Positions 20,110-30,425 of a stretch of 64,000 nucleotides of DNA are shown piece after piece. Made by a program: the position numbers and the translations under genes. The notes beneath the pieces were generated by a model. That model searched no databases and was not told the origin of the DNA. It worked only from the letters and a program-made list of their open reading frames with translations. How positions within the stretch are numbered: the stretch's first letter is position 1; every line of letters begins with the position of its first letter. Origin of the DNA: Pelomicrobium methylotrophicum (lineage in GTDB: Bacteria > Pseudomonadota > Gammaproteobacteria > Burkholderiales > UBA6910); NCBI RefSeq assembly GCF_008014345.1, contig NZ_VPFL01000011.1, positions 44,139-108,138 on the forward strand. Direction: 5' to 3'.

Positions 20110-20139
20110 ATTTTAGGTTGCGCTTATAGGCAATGTCAA
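20110..20139 (-). promoter_or_regulatory. Minus-strand sigma-70 promoter for the candidate small RNA
   Basis: On the minus strand TTGACA (20139-20134), an 18-nt spacer and TAAAAT (20115-20110) form a near-consensus promoter pointing away from phaR toward the terminator at 19813. Confidence 0.65.
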
Positions 20140-20283
20140 GGGTTATTGTGCGAGGCATCAGACCGCTCGTACGCCCTTGGGGGCTCGCCCGCTCCCTTTC
20201 GCCTCCCGGACGCCGGGGCGGGATGTACTTATGGCAAGCTTTCTGTAAAATGTTGATTTGCCTTTTGTTGCCGGGATGGCGCC

Positions 20284-20904
20284 ATGAGCGAAGAGGTCCG
20301 CCTCATCAAGAAGTACCCGAACCGCCGCCTGTACGACACGGCCGCCAGCAGCTACATCACGCTGGCCGACGTGAAGCAACTGGTGCTGGATCATGTCGAA
20401 TTCCGGGTGGTCGACGCCAAAACCAACGAGGACCTGACGCGCAGCATCCTTCTCCAGATCATCCTGGAGGAGGAAAGCGGCGGAGTGCCCATGTTCTCCC
20501 GGGACATGCTGTCCCAGATCATCCGCTTCTACGGCCACGCCATGCAGGGGATGATGGGCAGTTACCTGGAAAAGAACATCCAAACCTTCATCGACATGCA
20601 GAAGCGCCTGCAAGAGCAATCCAAGGCCATGTACGGAGAGAATCCCCTCTTCAACGCCGACGCCTGGGGCCAGTTCTTGAAGATCCAGGGCCCGGCCATC
20701 CAGGGGCTGCTCTCCAATTACCTGGAGCAGAGCGCCAACCTGTTCCTGGAAATGCAGCAGCAACTGCAGAAACAGACCCGTAACCTCTTCGGAAACTTCC
20801 CCTTCCCCGGTTTTCAGGCCCCCGGCGAGCCCGAGCCGAAGGCGGAACCTGCTCCCGGCACGCCGGGCCAGGGGGAGCCTCCCGACAACAAAAAGAACCC
20901 GTAA
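20284..20904 (+). CDS. phaR: PHA synthesis repressor PhaR
   Basis: A 206-residue DNA- and PHB-binding regulator that represses phasin and PHA genes until granules form. The N-terminal PHB/PHA accumulation DNA-binding domain reads [19 protein letters not shown]; two PHB_acc segments follow ([17 protein letters not shown] and a similar repeat). The C-terminus is Pro/Glu-rich. Start ATG 20284. It sits 565 bp beyond phaB with the candidate small RNA in between. Confidence 0.95.
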   Translation: MSEEVRLIKKYPNRRLYDTAASSYITLADVKQLVLDHVEFRVVDAKTNEDLTRSILLQIILEEESGGVPMFSRDMLSQIIRFYGHAMQGMMGSYLEKNIQTFIDMQKRLQEQSKAMYGENPLFNADAWGQFLKIQGPAIQGLLSNYLEQSANLFLEMQQQLQKQTRNLFGNFPFPGFQAPGEPEPKAEPAPGTPGQGEPPDNKKNP

Positions 20905-20907
20905 CAA

Positions 20908-20929
20908 GACCGCCCGTCCCGGGCGGGTC
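20908..20929 (+). terminator. Hairpin between phaR and rimO
   Basis: GACCGCCCG and CGGGCGGGTC form an imperfect stem with one bulged G, 3 nt after the phaR stop and ending 3 nt before the rimO ATG. It lacks a T-run and would cover the rimO ribosome-binding region, so it may attenuate or tune rimO translation rather than terminate. Confidence 0.4.
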
Positions 20930-20932
20930 CTT

Positions 20933-22366
20933 ATGCCCGCAACGCAGCGCATCCCCCGCGTCGGCTTTGTCTCCCTCGGCTGCCCGAAGGCGCTCGTCGA
21001 TTCCGAGCGCATCCTCACGCGGCTCCGCGCCGAGGGCTACGATCTCTCTCCCACCTACGAAGGCGCGGATTTGGTGGTGGTCAACACCTGCGGCTTCATC
21101 GACAGCGCCGTCGAGGAATCGCTGGACGCGATCGGGGAAGCCCTCGCGGAGAACGGCCGGGTGATCGTGACCGGCTGCCTGGGTGCCAAGGGCACCCTCG
21201 TCAAGCAAACGCATCCCCAAGTGCTGGCGGTGACCGGCCCCCACGCCCTGGACGAGGTGATGGCGGCGGTGCACCGTTACCTGCCCAAGCCCCATGACCC
21301 GTTCCTCGATCTGATCCCCCCTCAAGGCCTCCGGCTCACGCCCCGGCACTACGCGTACCTGAAGATCTCCGAAGGCTGCAATCACCGCTGCACCTTCTGC
21401 ATTATCCCCACCCTGCGGGGCAAACTGGTGAGCCGACCCGTCAGTGAGGTGATGCGGGAAGCCGAAGCCCTGGTGAACGCGGGGGTGAAGGAATTGCTGA
21501 TCATCGCCCAGGATGTGAGCGCGTACGGAGTGGACGTCAAGTACCGCACCGGTTTCTGGCGAGGACGGCCGGTGAAGACCCGCTTTACGGACCTGGTCCG
21601 GGCCCTGTCCGAGCTGGGGGTCTGGGTTCGGCTGCACTACGTCTACCCCTATCCCCACGTGGACGAAGTGCTCCCGCTGATGGCGCAGGGTAAGATCCTG
21701 CCGTACCTCGACGTGCCGTTCCAGCATGCGAGCCCGCGCATTCTGAAGCGGATGAGGCGGCCCGCCAGCGGCGAGGACAACTTGAAGCGCATCCAGGCCT
21801 GGCGGGCGCAGGTGCCGGAGCTCACGATCCGCAGCACCTTCATCGTCGGCTTTCCCGGAGAGACGGAGGCCGACTTCGAGGCGCTGCTCGAGTTCCTTGA
21901 GGAAGCCCAGCTGGACCGGGTAGGCTGTTTCGCCTATTCGCCGGTGGAAGGCGCGGCCGCCAACGCCCTCCCCGACCCGGTTCCGGAGGAAGTGAAAGAA
22001 GAGCGGCGGGCTCGGCTGATGCAGCTCCAGGAGCGCGTCAGCCGCCAGCGGCTTGCCCGCAAAGTGGGCTCCACGGTGCCGGTGCTGATCGATCAAGTGG
22101 CGGCGGATCACGCCGTGGGCCGAAGCCCGGGGGAGGCGCCGGACATCGACGGCGTCGTCATCGTGGAGGGTGCCGAGGGGCTGAAGCCCGGAGACCTGCT
22201 GGAAGTCACCATCACCGCCTCGGACACCCACGACCTGCGCGGGGTGCCTCTCCAGAAGGCCGGCCGGCACACCGCGCCTTGCCCGTCGGGCCGTTCCGGG
22301 CTGCCCCGTTCGGGCCCCAGCGCAGGAGCCGCAACACCCGCCATCGTTCCGGGTCCCTCCAAATAA
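20933..22366 (+). CDS. rimO: Ribosomal protein S12 methylthiotransferase RimO
   Basis: A 477-residue radical SAM methylthiotransferase that modifies Asp88 of ribosomal protein S12. The UPF0004 N-terminal cluster starts with [18 protein letters not shown] and TGCLG; the radical SAM motif is [14 protein letters not shown]. The TRAM domain ends near LRGVPL, and about 40 low-complexity residues follow that are longer than usual for the family. The ATG is preceded by a hairpin instead of a clear ribosome-binding site. Confidence 0.95.
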   Translation: MPATQRIPRVGFVSLGCPKALVDSERILTRLRAEGYDLSPTYEGADLVVVNTCGFIDSAVEESLDAIGEALAENGRVIVTGCLGAKGTLVKQTHPQVLAVTGPHALDEVMAAVHRYLPKPHDPFLDLIPPQGLRLTPRHYAYLKISEGCNHRCTFCIIPTLRGKLVSRPVSEVMREAEALVNAGVKELLIIAQDVSAYGVDVKYRTGFWRGRPVKTRFTDLVRALSELGVWVRLHYVYPYPHVDEVLPLMAQGKILPYLDVPFQHASPRILKRMRRPASGEDNLKRIQAWRAQVPELTIRSTFIVGFPGETEADFEALLEFLEEAQLDRVGCFAYSPVEGAAANALPDPVPEEVKEERRARLMQLQERVSRQRLARKVGSTVPVLIDQVAADHAVGRSPGEAPDIDGVVIVEGAEGLKPGDLLEVTITASDTHDLRGVPLQKAGRHTAPCPSGRSGLPRSGPSAGAATPAIVPGPSK

Positions 22367-22424
22367 AGCGCGAAACACCCCCAGAAAGTTCTTTTTCTTC
22401 TTCCGTTTCCGTGCCCCCGGGGGG

Positions 22425-24422
22425 TCAAAAACCGCTCTGCGTTTTCTGGGCCGTGCAGTGATTTGTGCTGGGCGAGCTGCAGGCACCCGAGGCCTGGAGG
22501 CCGCCTGCGAAGAACGCCAGCACCTCCTCCAGCTTGCGGGTGCGCCGCATGGGCGGCAGGCTCGCCACGATGCGGCGGCCGTAAGGGCGCGTAGCGAGCC
22601 GGGGGTCGCAGATCATCAGCACGCCGCGGTCGGATTCGCTCCGGATGAGCCTGCCCGCCCCCTGCTTGAGGGTGATCACCGCCTCGGGAAGCTGGTAGTC
22701 ATTGAACGGGTTGCCGCCCTTCGCGCGCAACTGCTCGAGCCGCGCTGAGAAAACGGGATCGTCGGGCGGGGCGAAGGGCAGCTTGTCGATGACCACCACG
22801 GACAACTGGTCGCCTGGCACGTCGACCCCTTCCCAGAACGACTGACTGCCGAGGAGGATGGCGTGGTCCAGGCTGCGGAAGCGCTCCAGCATCGCCGAGC
22901 GCGAGCCCTCGCCCTGGAGCAGCACGGGATAGTCGAGACCCTCCTTCGCCAGCGCCGCCTTGAGCAGTCCATGGGCCCGCTGCATGGCCTTGAGCGTGGT
23001 AAACAGCAGAAATGCCCGCCCCTGGCTCGCCTTGAGCACCGGCAGCGCCGCCTGGACCACTCGTTCGGTATGCTCGGGGTGCGCCGGCTCGGGCAATTCG
23101 TCGGGCACGTACAGCAGGGCGTGGTTCGGGTAATCGAACGGGCTCTCCCAACACGCGGTGGCGGCGCCGTCCAAGCCGAGGCTGCGGCAATAGTGGTCAA
23201 ATCGCCCCCCCACCGACAGGGTCGCTGACGTGAAGATCCACGCTCGCGGTGGGCCCGCCAGCTGGCGGCTGAAGATCGTCGCCACCGAAAGCGGCGTGCG
23301 GTGCAGATGCAGCGCCTGGGCAGACGCCTCCACCCAGCGCACGGAACCGTCGTCCTCCGCAGACCGCCAGCGGGCCAGGCGTTCCGACAGCTGCACCGCC
23401 CGCGCATGGCAGTTGGCCAAGCCTTCGGCGCGGCCGGCCTGGGTCTCCAAAAGGACCGCCAGCCGCCCTAGGGCTTGCTCCAGGGCGTCCAGCGCGGCGG
23501 CGAAGCCGGCATGGGCCATGGCCTGCCCCGCGACCCACCGGCCGGGCGCCTCACCGACCGCAAGGCGCAGGTCCCGGGCCGCCTTGTCGAGTGCCTGGGC
23601 CGCTTCGGGCAACGCCTGGAAATCCCGCGCCGCCGCCGCACCTTCCGCGCGGGCATCGCGGGCGAGTTCGACGAGCTGTCCGGTGCCCACGCTTTCACCG
23701 AAGAAGAGCGTTGCAGTCTCCGGAAGCTGGTGGGCCTCGTCAAAGATGACCGTATTGCAGGCGGGCAGGAGTTCGGCGACGCCCACGTCCCGCAGCATCA
23801 GGTCGGCGAAAAAAAGGTGGTGGTTCACCACCACCACGTCCGCCGCCAGCGCCTGGCGCCGGGCCCGCATCACAAAACACTCATCAAAATACCGACACTC
23901 GGCCCCTAGGCAGTTGTCGCGGGTGGAAGTGACCGCCGGCCACACCGGCGAGTCCTCGGGCACGTCAGGCAGCCGTGCGCAGTCGCCCGTGTCGGAAACG
24001 GCAGCGAACTGGCGCACCCGCTCCAGGTGCGCCACCACCTCCCGGCTCGCGAAGCGCCCGTCCGCCAAAGCCCGCTGCAGGTGATGGTGGCATACGTAGT
24101 TGGCGCGCCCTTTGAGCAGGGCCACCGTGACCGGAATCCTCAAGGCGGCGCGCACCGTCGGCAGATCCCGGTGGTAGAGCTGGTCTTGGAGGGTCTTGGT
24201 GCCGGTGGAAATGATCACCTTGCCGCCGGAGGCCAGAGCCGGCACCAGGTAGGCGAAGGTTTTGCCCGTGCCCGTGCCGGCCTCCGCCACCAGGACCCGC
24301 CGTTCCTCGATCGCCCGGGCGATGGCACGCGCCATCGCCAGTTGCTGGGGCCGGGCGCGAAAGTGGGGAACGCAACGGGCAAGCGGCCCGTCGTCGGCGA
24401 AGACTCGCTCCAGATCGAGCAT
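22425..24422 (-). CDS. dinG: DinG/YoaA-type ATP-dependent DNA helicase
   Basis: A 665-residue XPD-like superfamily 2 helicase, 5' to 3'. Walker A is AEAGTGTGKT (K54), the DEAH box is VIFDEAHQLPET, and the C-terminal GSQSFWEGVDVPG and KQGAGRLIRS motifs are present. Several cysteines (YVCHHH, GDCARLP, NCLGAEC, DECF) can form the 4Fe-4S cluster of this family. The start is ATG 24422 (MLDLERVF); the longer open frame upstream overlaps the divergent pgsA and ctaA and is spurious. It is convergent with rimO. YoaA versus DinG is not resolved. Confidence 0.88.
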   Translation of the reverse strand: MLDLERVFADDGPLARCVPHFRARPQQLAMARAIARAIEERRVLVAEAGTGTGKTFAYLVPALASGGKVIISTGTKTLQDQLYHRDLPTVRAALRIPVTVALLKGRANYVCHHHLQRALADGRFASREVVAHLERVRQFAAVSDTGDCARLPDVPEDSPVWPAVTSTRDNCLGAECRYFDECFVMRARRQALAADVVVVNHHLFFADLMLRDVGVAELLPACNTVIFDEAHQLPETATLFFGESVGTGQLVELARDARAEGAAAARDFQALPEAAQALDKAARDLRLAVGEAPGRWVAGQAMAHAGFAAALDALEQALGRLAVLLETQAGRAEGLANCHARAVQLSERLARWRSAEDDGSVRWVEASAQALHLHRTPLSVATIFSRQLAGPPRAWIFTSATLSVGGRFDHYCRSLGLDGAATACWESPFDYPNHALLYVPDELPEPAHPEHTERVVQAALPVLKASQGRAFLLFTTLKAMQRAHGLLKAALAKEGLDYPVLLQGEGSRSAMLERFRSLDHAILLGSQSFWEGVDVPGDQLSVVVIDKLPFAPPDDPVFSARLEQLRAKGGNPFNDYQLPEAVITLKQGAGRLIRSESDRGVLMICDPRLATRPYGRRIVASLPPMRRTRKLEEVLAFFAGGLQASGACSSPSTNHCTAQKTQSGF

Positions 24423-24524
24423 GGCGGCAAAAGGTTTGCGCGAGAGTGTACCACGGGCCCCCCACTGCGACCGGCGCGCCCGCCCGGTTAAAATCCAGGA
24501 GAACGTGCGCACGCTCCCCATCGA

Positions 24525-25064
24525 ATGAACGTCGCCAACGCCATCACCCTCCTGCGGCTGTGCCTGGTGCCAGCGCTTGCTTATTTCCTGGTGCAGGAAA
24601 GCTACGCGCTGGCCTTCTGGGCATTCGTCATCGCCGCCGCGAGCGACGCCCTGGACGGCTACGTGGCCCGCCGCTTCAACCAGCGCACTTCCATCGGCGC
24701 CGTGCTGGACCCCATGGCCGACAAGCTGCTGATTCTCACCACAGTGCTGGGCCTGGCTTGGCTCAAGGTGCTGCCCCTGTGGCTGGCGGCGCTGATGCTG
24801 GGCCGGGATTTCGTGATCGTGGTGGGCGCGGTGAGCTACCGCCTGGCTATCGGCCCCTACTACATGCAACCCACTGTGCTCGGAAAGGTCTGCACTTTTT
24901 TTCAGTTCGCCTTGCTGGTCACCCTGCTGGCGGATGCCGCGCACTACGTGGACGCCGCGCCCCTGCGTTTTTCCCTCTCCACGCTGGTGGCCCTGTTCAC
25001 CGTTCTCTCCGGGGCCCACTACGTCTGGCTGTGGGGCCACAAAGCGACGCGCCACGAATCGTGA
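24525..25064 (+). CDS. pgsA: CDP-alcohol phosphatidyltransferase, PgsA-like
   Basis: A 179-residue integral membrane enzyme of the CDP-alcohol phosphatidyltransferase family, probably making phosphatidylglycerol phosphate from CDP-diacylglycerol and glycerol-3-phosphate. The family signature D-G-x2-A-R-x8-G-x3-D-x3-D is read in DGYVARRFNQRTSIGAVLDP plus MADK. About five helices are predicted. Start ATG 24525, divergent from the helicase by 102 bp. Substrate assignment rests on family only. Confidence 0.82.
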   Translation: MNVANAITLLRLCLVPALAYFLVQESYALAFWAFVIAAASDALDGYVARRFNQRTSIGAVLDPMADKLLILTTVLGLAWLKVLPLWLAALMLGRDFVIVVGAVSYRLAIGPYYMQPTVLGKVCTFFQFALLVTLLADAAHYVDAAPLRFSLSTLVALFTVLSGAHYVWLWGHKATRHES

Positions 25065-25217
25065 TGGGCAGGCTTGGTGGCCGCGAATCAGCCCGCACCA
25101 AGAAGAACCCGACTGCCGCCGGACTGCCTTGTCCCGTTGCCGCACGCTCGAGGCTGGACGTATCATTCCCGCCGGCGGCAGAAGCCTCCCCGCCGCGATA
25201 ACCGACCGAACCGACGA

Positions 25218-26306
25218 ATGGAACACGCTGACCGCAAAGCAGTGGCCACATGGCTTCTCACCTGCTGCGCCCTCGTCTTCGCGATGGTGGTGGTGGGTGG
25301 CATCACCCGGCTGACCCATTCGGGGCTGTCGATCGTCGAGTGGGCACCGATTGTGGGGACAGTCCCGCCCTTGAGCCAGGAGGACTGGGAGGAAGCGTTC
25401 CACAAGTACCAGCAGACCCCCGAGTACCAGCAGGTGAACAAGGGCATGTCGCTGGAGGAGTTCAAGGGCATCTTTTGGTGGGAATACTTCCACCGCCTGC
25501 TGGGGCGCGCCATCGGCGTGGCGTTCCTACTGCCCCTTGTCTATTTCGCCGTACGGCGGCGGATCGATCGCCCGCTCGCCTGGAAGCTCATCGGCATCTT
25601 CGCGCTCGGCGGGCTACAGGGGGTCATGGGCTGGTACATGGTGATGAGCGGCCTGGTGGACAATCCCCGCGTCAGCCAATACCGGCTGACGGCCCACCTC
25701 GGCCTCGCCTTCCTCATTTACGGCGCCATGTGGTGGATCGCCCTCGACCTATTGAGCCCCGCACGTCCCGTCGGCAATCCGCGCTTTGCCGGCCTCAAAC
25801 GCTTCGCTTACGCCATCACGGCGCTGGTGTTCCTCATGGTGCTCTCCGGCGGCTTCGTCGCCGGAATCCGTGCAGGGTTCGCCTACAACACTTTCCCGCT
25901 CATGAACGGCCGTTGGGTTCCGCCTGAGCTGTTCATGCTGGAGCCGTGGTACCTGAACTTCTTCAACAACATGGCCACGGTTCAGTTCAATCACCGGCTG
26001 ATCGCCTGGCTGCTCGCTGTCCTGGTGCCGGCGTTCTGGTACCTCACCCGCCGCGCAGCCGTGGACCCGCGCGCGCAGCTCGCCGCTCACGCGCTCCTCG
26101 GCATGCTGGCGATCCAGATCGCGCTCGGGATCACGACGCTGCTCATGCGGGTACCCATTGCGCTCGCCGCCGCCCACCAAGCGGGGGCAGTGCTGGTGTT
26201 CACCTGCGCCCTGTGGGTAAGCCACGAACTGCGCCGGCTCGCGGGCTCGTCCTACCGCAGCCGCCTGCCGGCCGCCCAAATGATCGGCAACGGCCAGCAC
26301 CCGTAA
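25218..26306 (+). CDS. ctaA: Heme A synthase CtaA/Cox15
   Basis: A 362-residue inner-membrane protein with eight helices that oxidises heme O to heme A for aa3-type cytochrome oxidases. Conserved heme-ligand histidines occur in [29 protein letters not shown] and [10 protein letters not shown]. The [18 protein letters not shown] opening is characteristic. The ATG at 25218 (MEHADRK) is preferred; the 48-residue upstream extension is basic and proline-rich and unlike a membrane-protein N-terminus. It implies an aerobic terminal oxidase elsewhere. Confidence 0.93.
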   Translation: MEHADRKAVATWLLTCCALVFAMVVVGGITRLTHSGLSIVEWAPIVGTVPPLSQEDWEEAFHKYQQTPEYQQVNKGMSLEEFKGIFWWEYFHRLLGRAIGVAFLLPLVYFAVRRRIDRPLAWKLIGIFALGGLQGVMGWYMVMSGLVDNPRVSQYRLTAHLGLAFLIYGAMWWIALDLLSPARPVGNPRFAGLKRFAYAITALVFLMVLSGGFVAGIRAGFAYNTFPLMNGRWVPPELFMLEPWYLNFFNNMATVQFNHRLIAWLLAVLVPAFWYLTRRAAVDPRAQLAAHALLGMLAIQIALGITTLLMRVPIALAAAHQAGAVLVFTCALWVSHELRRLAGSSYRSRLPAAQMIGNGQHP

Positions 26307-26489
26307 ACAGCTCGCCACGCAATAGCGCCCATTGCCAGCGCGCTTCGGCCACTGTGCTCGCGCGCCCTCCCCCTTGAACGGGCAGGATGCCGTGGCCCCT
26401 GGCGTGAGGCGGGCGTCGTCCCGGCCCGCGATCGGTCCTCCTCGGTCGCCAGCACCGCGCGCCGGGCTTGCGCTCGTGTCTCGTCACGT

Positions 26490-26653
26490 CGATTCTTTTG
26501 ATCGAGATCAAAGAAGCGTGAGATTTCGGCGCGCCTGGGTCCGGAATCGGCTTATCCTCCCCCATCGCTTTGGCTAGCCTCTGCGTCCGACGACAAGGGG
26601 TACTGCCGGAAGCGATCAGGCGTAACGGCGCCTGAACCGCTCGACGCCGTTGC
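26490..26653 (+). repeat. Duplicated FNR-promoter module, copy A
   Basis: This stretch matches 36788-36909 over both ends (FNR box segment, then CTTTGGCTAG to CTCGACGCCG) with scattered substitutions; copy A has a 41-bp insert between FNR box and core promoter. It lies upstream of the DsrE-like gene in the same orientation as copy B upstream of the radical SAM gene. The rest of 26307-26820 holds a hairpin and no gene. Confidence 0.85.
26498..26580 (+). promoter_or_regulatory. FNR box and putative -10 upstream of the DsrE-like gene
   Basis: TTGATCGAGATCAA at 26498-26511 matches the FNR/ANR consensus TTGAT-N4-ATCAA exactly. A TAGCCT at 26575-26580 aligns with the -10 of copy B; transcription would start near 26587, placing the box at -82.5, a recognised class I FNR position. 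The start site is inferred. Confidence 0.65.
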
Positions 26654-26782
26654 CTCATCTCGGCCGCTTCCCGCGCCGGCGGCACCGGCGAGCCTGAAGT
26701 CATGATTTCATCAACGCCTCTGTGTCTGAGGTGGAGGGACATGCCTGCAGCGACCGTTACGAGGAGTGACAACCGTAAACCA

Positions 26783-26802
26783 CCCGCGACTGAAGTCGCG
26801 GG
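26783..26802. other. Perfect hairpin before the DsrE-like gene
   Basis: CCCGCGACT-GA-AGTCGCGGG forms a 9-bp stem ending 18 nt before ATG 26821. It recalls subterminal hairpins of IS200/IS605-type elements and also could influence translation of the DsrE-like gene. No transposase sequence adjoins it. Confidence 0.5.
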
Positions 26803-26820
26803 TTTCCCTGCGGAGGGTCT

Positions 26821-27141
26821 ATGAAAATAGGCATCGTGGTGGAAACAAAGGAAGCGGAAAAAGCTTGGAACGCCTTCCGCTTCGGCGTGGCAGCCCAAAA
26901 CGGTGGGCACCAAGTCAAGGCCTTTCTTCTAGGCGAAGGGGTGGAGTGCGAGGATATTCGCCACGAGAAATTCAACGTCCTGGAACAAATGACGCTGTTG
27001 AGCGAGGCTGGCGGGGAAATCCTGGCCTGCGGCACCTGCCTCAAGCTGCACCAGAAGGAAGGAACTGATCTCTGCCCCCTTTCCACCATGCAGGACTTGC
27101 TCAAGCTGGTGGAAGAGTGCGACAGGGTACTGGTCTTTTAG
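26821..27141 (+). CDS. DsrE-family sulfur-relay-like protein
   Basis: A 106-residue small cytoplasmic protein of the DsrE/F-like superfamily. It begins MKIGIVVETKEAEKAWNAF, typical of the alpha/beta fold, and carries Cys in GVECEDI and a CxxC in ILACGTCLKLH, plus Cys in TDLCPLS. Family members bind or transfer persulfide sulfur, but the exact partner here is unknown. A GGAGGG ribosome-binding site precedes ATG 26821. It lies downstream of an exact FNR box, so anoxic induction is likely. Confidence 0.82.
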   Translation: MKIGIVVETKEAEKAWNAFRFGVAAQNGGHQVKAFLLGEGVECEDIRHEKFNVLEQMTLLSEAGGEILACGTCLKLHQKEGTDLCPLSTMQDLLKLVEECDRVLVF

Positions 27142-27609
27142 TGAGCCCGGCCAGAAAAAAACATGGAAGCCCTTCGTGCCGTTAAGCGGCACCACGAAGG
27201 AAGAAAGTGTATTTTTCGTAGAGAGCGGCTACAGATGGACAGATGAGCGCTGTCCCGTCGGCCGCCGGTTACCGCCGTTGGCAGCCCGCCCTCGGCGCTA
27301 CTATTGGTAGCCCTGCGGGTGGCCGGATGGTTCCAGCCGCTTCCGGGTATTTCAGGGTTTTTTGAATGCTCATGGCATGGGGGCTATGGGGCCATCAAGG
27401 GTTGGTATTGGCGACTGACTGGCTGCGCCCGCGCGGCAGCTTCTGGGATCTAGGTAAGCCGTATCCGCCTTGAACGGCCTCTGGCCGCAGGGACCGCCTA
27501 AACCCCAGGCAAGCCCCCGTTATGAACCCCTTGGAATCTTGCTGGGGGTCTCGCGCGGGATTCACGCCTCAAGAAAAGACACTTCTTCAAAAGTCCTCGG
27601 CTCAAACCC
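27142..27609. other. Intergenic region with hairpin and a possible 35-codon ORF
   Basis: A hairpin with CCTTCGTG/CACGAAGG arms occupies 27171-27200 and may terminate the DsrE-like transcript. A Trp-rich open frame of 35 codons (27366-27473, containing TDWLRPRGSFWDLGK) has only a weak ribosome-binding site. Nothing else is recognised. Confidence 0.35.
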
Positions 27610-30333
27610 ATGAACAAGCCTGTTCAGCAATCGCCGACGCCCTGGCACGCTTGGGACGTTGGCGAGGTCATGGAACGGCTCGCAACCCAGCGCGCCGGCT
27701 TGGGCACCGAGGAAGCCGCCGAGCGTCTGGGGCGGTTCGGGTCCAACCGCTTGGCACCGCCCAAGCGCAGCGGCCCGCTCACGCGGTTCCTGCGGCAGTT
27801 CCACAACGTGCTCATCTACGTGCTGCTTGCGGCCGCCGCCGTGACCGCGGCCCTGGGCCACTGGGTGGATAGCGCGGTGATCCTCGGGGTGGTTCTCGCC
27901 AACGCCCTGATCGGCTTCTTCCAGGAGGGAAAGGCGGAGAAGGCGCTGGAGGCGATCCGCGGAATGCTCTCGCCCAAGGCCATGGTCCGCCGCGCCGGGC
28001 GACGGATGGAGATCCCGGCCGAAGAGCTGGTCCCGGGGGACGTGGTGCTGCTCGCCTCCGGCGACAAAGTCCCCGCGGATCTGCGGCTGATCGAAGTGAA
28101 GAATCTGCGTATTGAGGAGGCGGCCCTCACCGGGGAGTCGGAGCCGGTGGAAAAAGCCGTCTGTCCCGTGAATGAGCGCGCGCCGATCGCGGAGCGCGCA
28201 TGCATAGCCTATTCCGGCACCCTGGTCACCTACGGCCAGGGCACCGGTGTGGTGGTGGCGACGGGGGAAGCCACCGAGCTCGGGCGCATCGGCGCGCTGC
28301 TGGAGCAGGTGGAGCAGGTCGAGACGCCGCTTCTGCGCACGATGGCGGCCTTCGCTCGGCAGCTGACGGTGGCGATCCTGGGCGCCGCTACGGTCGTGTT
28401 CGCTTTTGGCATACTCGCGCGCGGCTATTCCGCCGCCGACATGTTCACTGCCGCAGTCGCCTTGGCGGTGGCGGCAATTCCGGAGGGGTTGCCCGCCATC
28501 CTCACCATCACGCTCGCCATCGGCGTGCAGCGCATGGCCCGGCGCAACGCCGTCATCCGGCGGCTGCCGGCAGTGGAGACGCTGGGCTCGGTGACGGTCA
28601 TCTGCTCCGACAAGACCGGGACGCTGACCCGCAACGAAATGACCGTGCGGCGCGTGGTGACGGCGGACCGGACGTTCGACGTGGAAGGCGTCGGCTACGC
28701 GCCCCGGGGCGGCTTCCAGGTGGAGGAGCGCGAAGTGGCGGTGGATGATTATCCGGAGCTCCTGGAGATCGCCCGGGTCGCCCTCCTGTGCAACGACGCG
28801 GTGCTGCGGGAGCAGTGCGGCGAGTGGCGGCTGGAAGGCGATCCGACCGAAGGGGCGCTGGTTGCGCTCGCCTGCAAGGCGGGGCTCGATCCCCGGATGG
28901 AGGCGGAGGAGCGCCCCCGCGTCGACACCATCCCCTTCGAATCCGAACACCGGTTCATGGCGACCCTGCACCACGACCACGCCGGGCACACCTTCGTCTA
29001 CTTGAAGGGCGCGCCAGAGCGCGTGCTGGCGTTGTGCCAGACCCAGCGCAGCCGAGGTGAGGACCGCCCCCTCGACCTCGAATACTGGCGCCGGCGCATC
29101 GAGGAGACGGCGACCGCTGGCCAGCGGGTGCTGGCCGCAGCGTATCGCGCTGTCGAGCCCGGAAGGCGGGAGCTTCTCTTTGCCGACGTGGAACAGGGCG
29201 GGTTCACCCTGCTCGCCCTCTTCGGCCTGATCGATCCGCCGCGGGAGGAGGCAATCCAGGCGGTGGCCCGGTGCCGCGCGGCCGGCATCCGCGTAAAGAT
29301 GATCACCGGCGACCACGCGGTGACCGCCCGGGCCATCGGGGCCCAGCTCGGCATCGGCGACGGTGCGCGCACGCTGACCGGCATGGAGCTGGAGAGCATG
29401 GATGACACCGTGCTGTGTCAGGCAGTGAAGGACACGGACGTCTTCGCGCGGGCGAGCCCGGAACACAAGCTGCGTCTCGTTGAGGCCCTGCAGGCCAATG
29501 CCGAGGTGGTGGCCATGACCGGCGACGGCGTGAACGACGCACCGGCGCTTAAGCGGGCGGATGTGGGCATCGCCATGGGACGCAAGGGAACCGAGGCGGC
29601 CAAGGAAGCAGCTGCCATGGTGCTCGCCGACGACAATTTCGCCTCCATCGCCCACGCGGTGGAGGAAGGGCGTACCGTGTACGACAACCTGCGCAAGGCC
29701 ATCACCTTTCTGCTGCCCATCAACGGCGGCGAATCCTTAAGCCTGGTGGCGGCGATCCTGACGGGGGTGACCCTGCCCGTTACCCCGCTGCAAATCCTGT
29801 GGGTCAACATGGTGAGTTCGGTGGGGCTTGCCCTGGCGCTGGCCTTCGAGCCGACCGAGCCCGACGTGATGCGCCGCCCGCCCCGGCCGGTGGGGGAACC
29901 CATCTTGTCCGGCTTCCTGCTGTGGCGCATCGCGCTGGTGTCGGCGCTCTTTCTCGCCGGAATCTTCGGCATGTTCGAGTGGTCGCTTGCCCGCGGCGCC
30001 AGCGTCGAAGAGGCGCACACGGTGGCCGTGAACACGCTGGTGGCCATGGAAGTCTTCTATCTTTTCAGCGTACGCTACCTGCGCACGCCCTCGTTCACTT
30101 TCGAGGGCGTCAAGGGCACGAGGCCGGTTCTGGCGGCCGTGTTCACGGTGTTCGGCCTGCAGCTCCTCTTCACCTATGCGCCTTTCATGGGCCTGTTCTT
30201 CGGCAGCCGCCCCCTCACCATCAGCCAGGGCGTCGGGGTGGTGGCGGTGGGGGTGGCGCTCCTCGTCATCCTGGAGGTGGAGAAGTTCCTGTGGCGGCGG
30301 CGCGCCACGCGGCGTGAAGGCTGCGCCGCTTAG
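27610..30333 (+). CDS. P2-type cation-transporting ATPase
   Basis: A 907-residue P-type ATPase of the calcium/PMR1-like group. It has the N-terminal cation-ATPase domain, TGESEPVEK actuator motif, [10 protein letters not shown] in helix 4, phosphorylation site [11 protein letters not shown], and [12 protein letters not shown]. No heavy-metal CPC motif or HMA domain is present. IPEGLP favours Ca2+ or Mn2+ transport over proton or K+. About ten helices are expected. It is 93 nt ahead of phosphoketolase in the same direction, possibly one operon. Confidence 0.9.
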   Translation: MNKPVQQSPTPWHAWDVGEVMERLATQRAGLGTEEAAERLGRFGSNRLAPPKRSGPLTRFLRQFHNVLIYVLLAAAAVTAALGHWVDSAVILGVVLANALIGFFQEGKAEKALEAIRGMLSPKAMVRRAGRRMEIPAEELVPGDVVLLASGDKVPADLRLIEVKNLRIEEAALTGESEPVEKAVCPVNERAPIAERACIAYSGTLVTYGQGTGVVVATGEATELGRIGALLEQVEQVETPLLRTMAAFARQLTVAILGAATVVFAFGILARGYSAADMFTAAVALAVAAIPEGLPAILTITLAIGVQRMARRNAVIRRLPAVETLGSVTVICSDKTGTLTRNEMTVRRVVTADRTFDVEGVGYAPRGGFQVEEREVAVDDYPELLEIARVALLCNDAVLREQCGEWRLEGDPTEGALVALACKAGLDPRMEAEERPRVDTIPFESEHRFMATLHHDHAGHTFVYLKGAPERVLALCQTQRSRGEDRPLDLEYWRRRIEETATAGQRVLAAAYRAVEPGRRELLFADVEQGGFTLLALFGLIDPPREEAIQAVARCRAAGIRVKMITGDHAVTARAIGAQLGIGDGARTLTGMELESMDDTVLCQAVKDTDVFARASPEHKLRLVEALQANAEVVAMTGDGVNDAPALKRADVGIAMGRKGTEAAKEAAAMVLADDNFASIAHAVEEGRTVYDNLRKAITFLLPINGGESLSLVAAILTGVTLPVTPLQILWVNMVSSVGLALALAFEPTEPDVMRRPPRPVGEPILSGFLLWRIALVSALFLAGIFGMFEWSLARGASVEEAHTVAVNTLVAMEVFYLFSVRYLRTPSFTFEGVKGTRPVLAAVFTVFGLQLLFTYAPFMGLFFGSRPLTISQGVGVVAVGVALLVILEVEKFLWRRRATRREGCAA

Positions 30334-30425
30334 GTCGAGCCGGCCCAAGGGCGCCCCGCATGGAAAACGAGCTCTCGGAGGCGCGCTTCTCTCCGGGCAG
30401 CCACTTTCAAAGGAAGGACGACGTC

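Noticed and set aside
19802..20158. 118-codon minus frame between phaB and phaR as a protein gene
   Set aside because: It runs through the intrinsic terminator and its start lies upstream of the inferred transcription start; a noncoding RNA explains the signals better.
22425..25493. 1022-codon open frame for the helicase
   Set aside because: The region upstream of 24422 is antisense to pgsA and ctaA and has no domain; the helicase starts at MLDLERVF.
27562..29655. 697-codon minus-strand frame
   Set aside because: Antisense shadow of the P-type ATPase.
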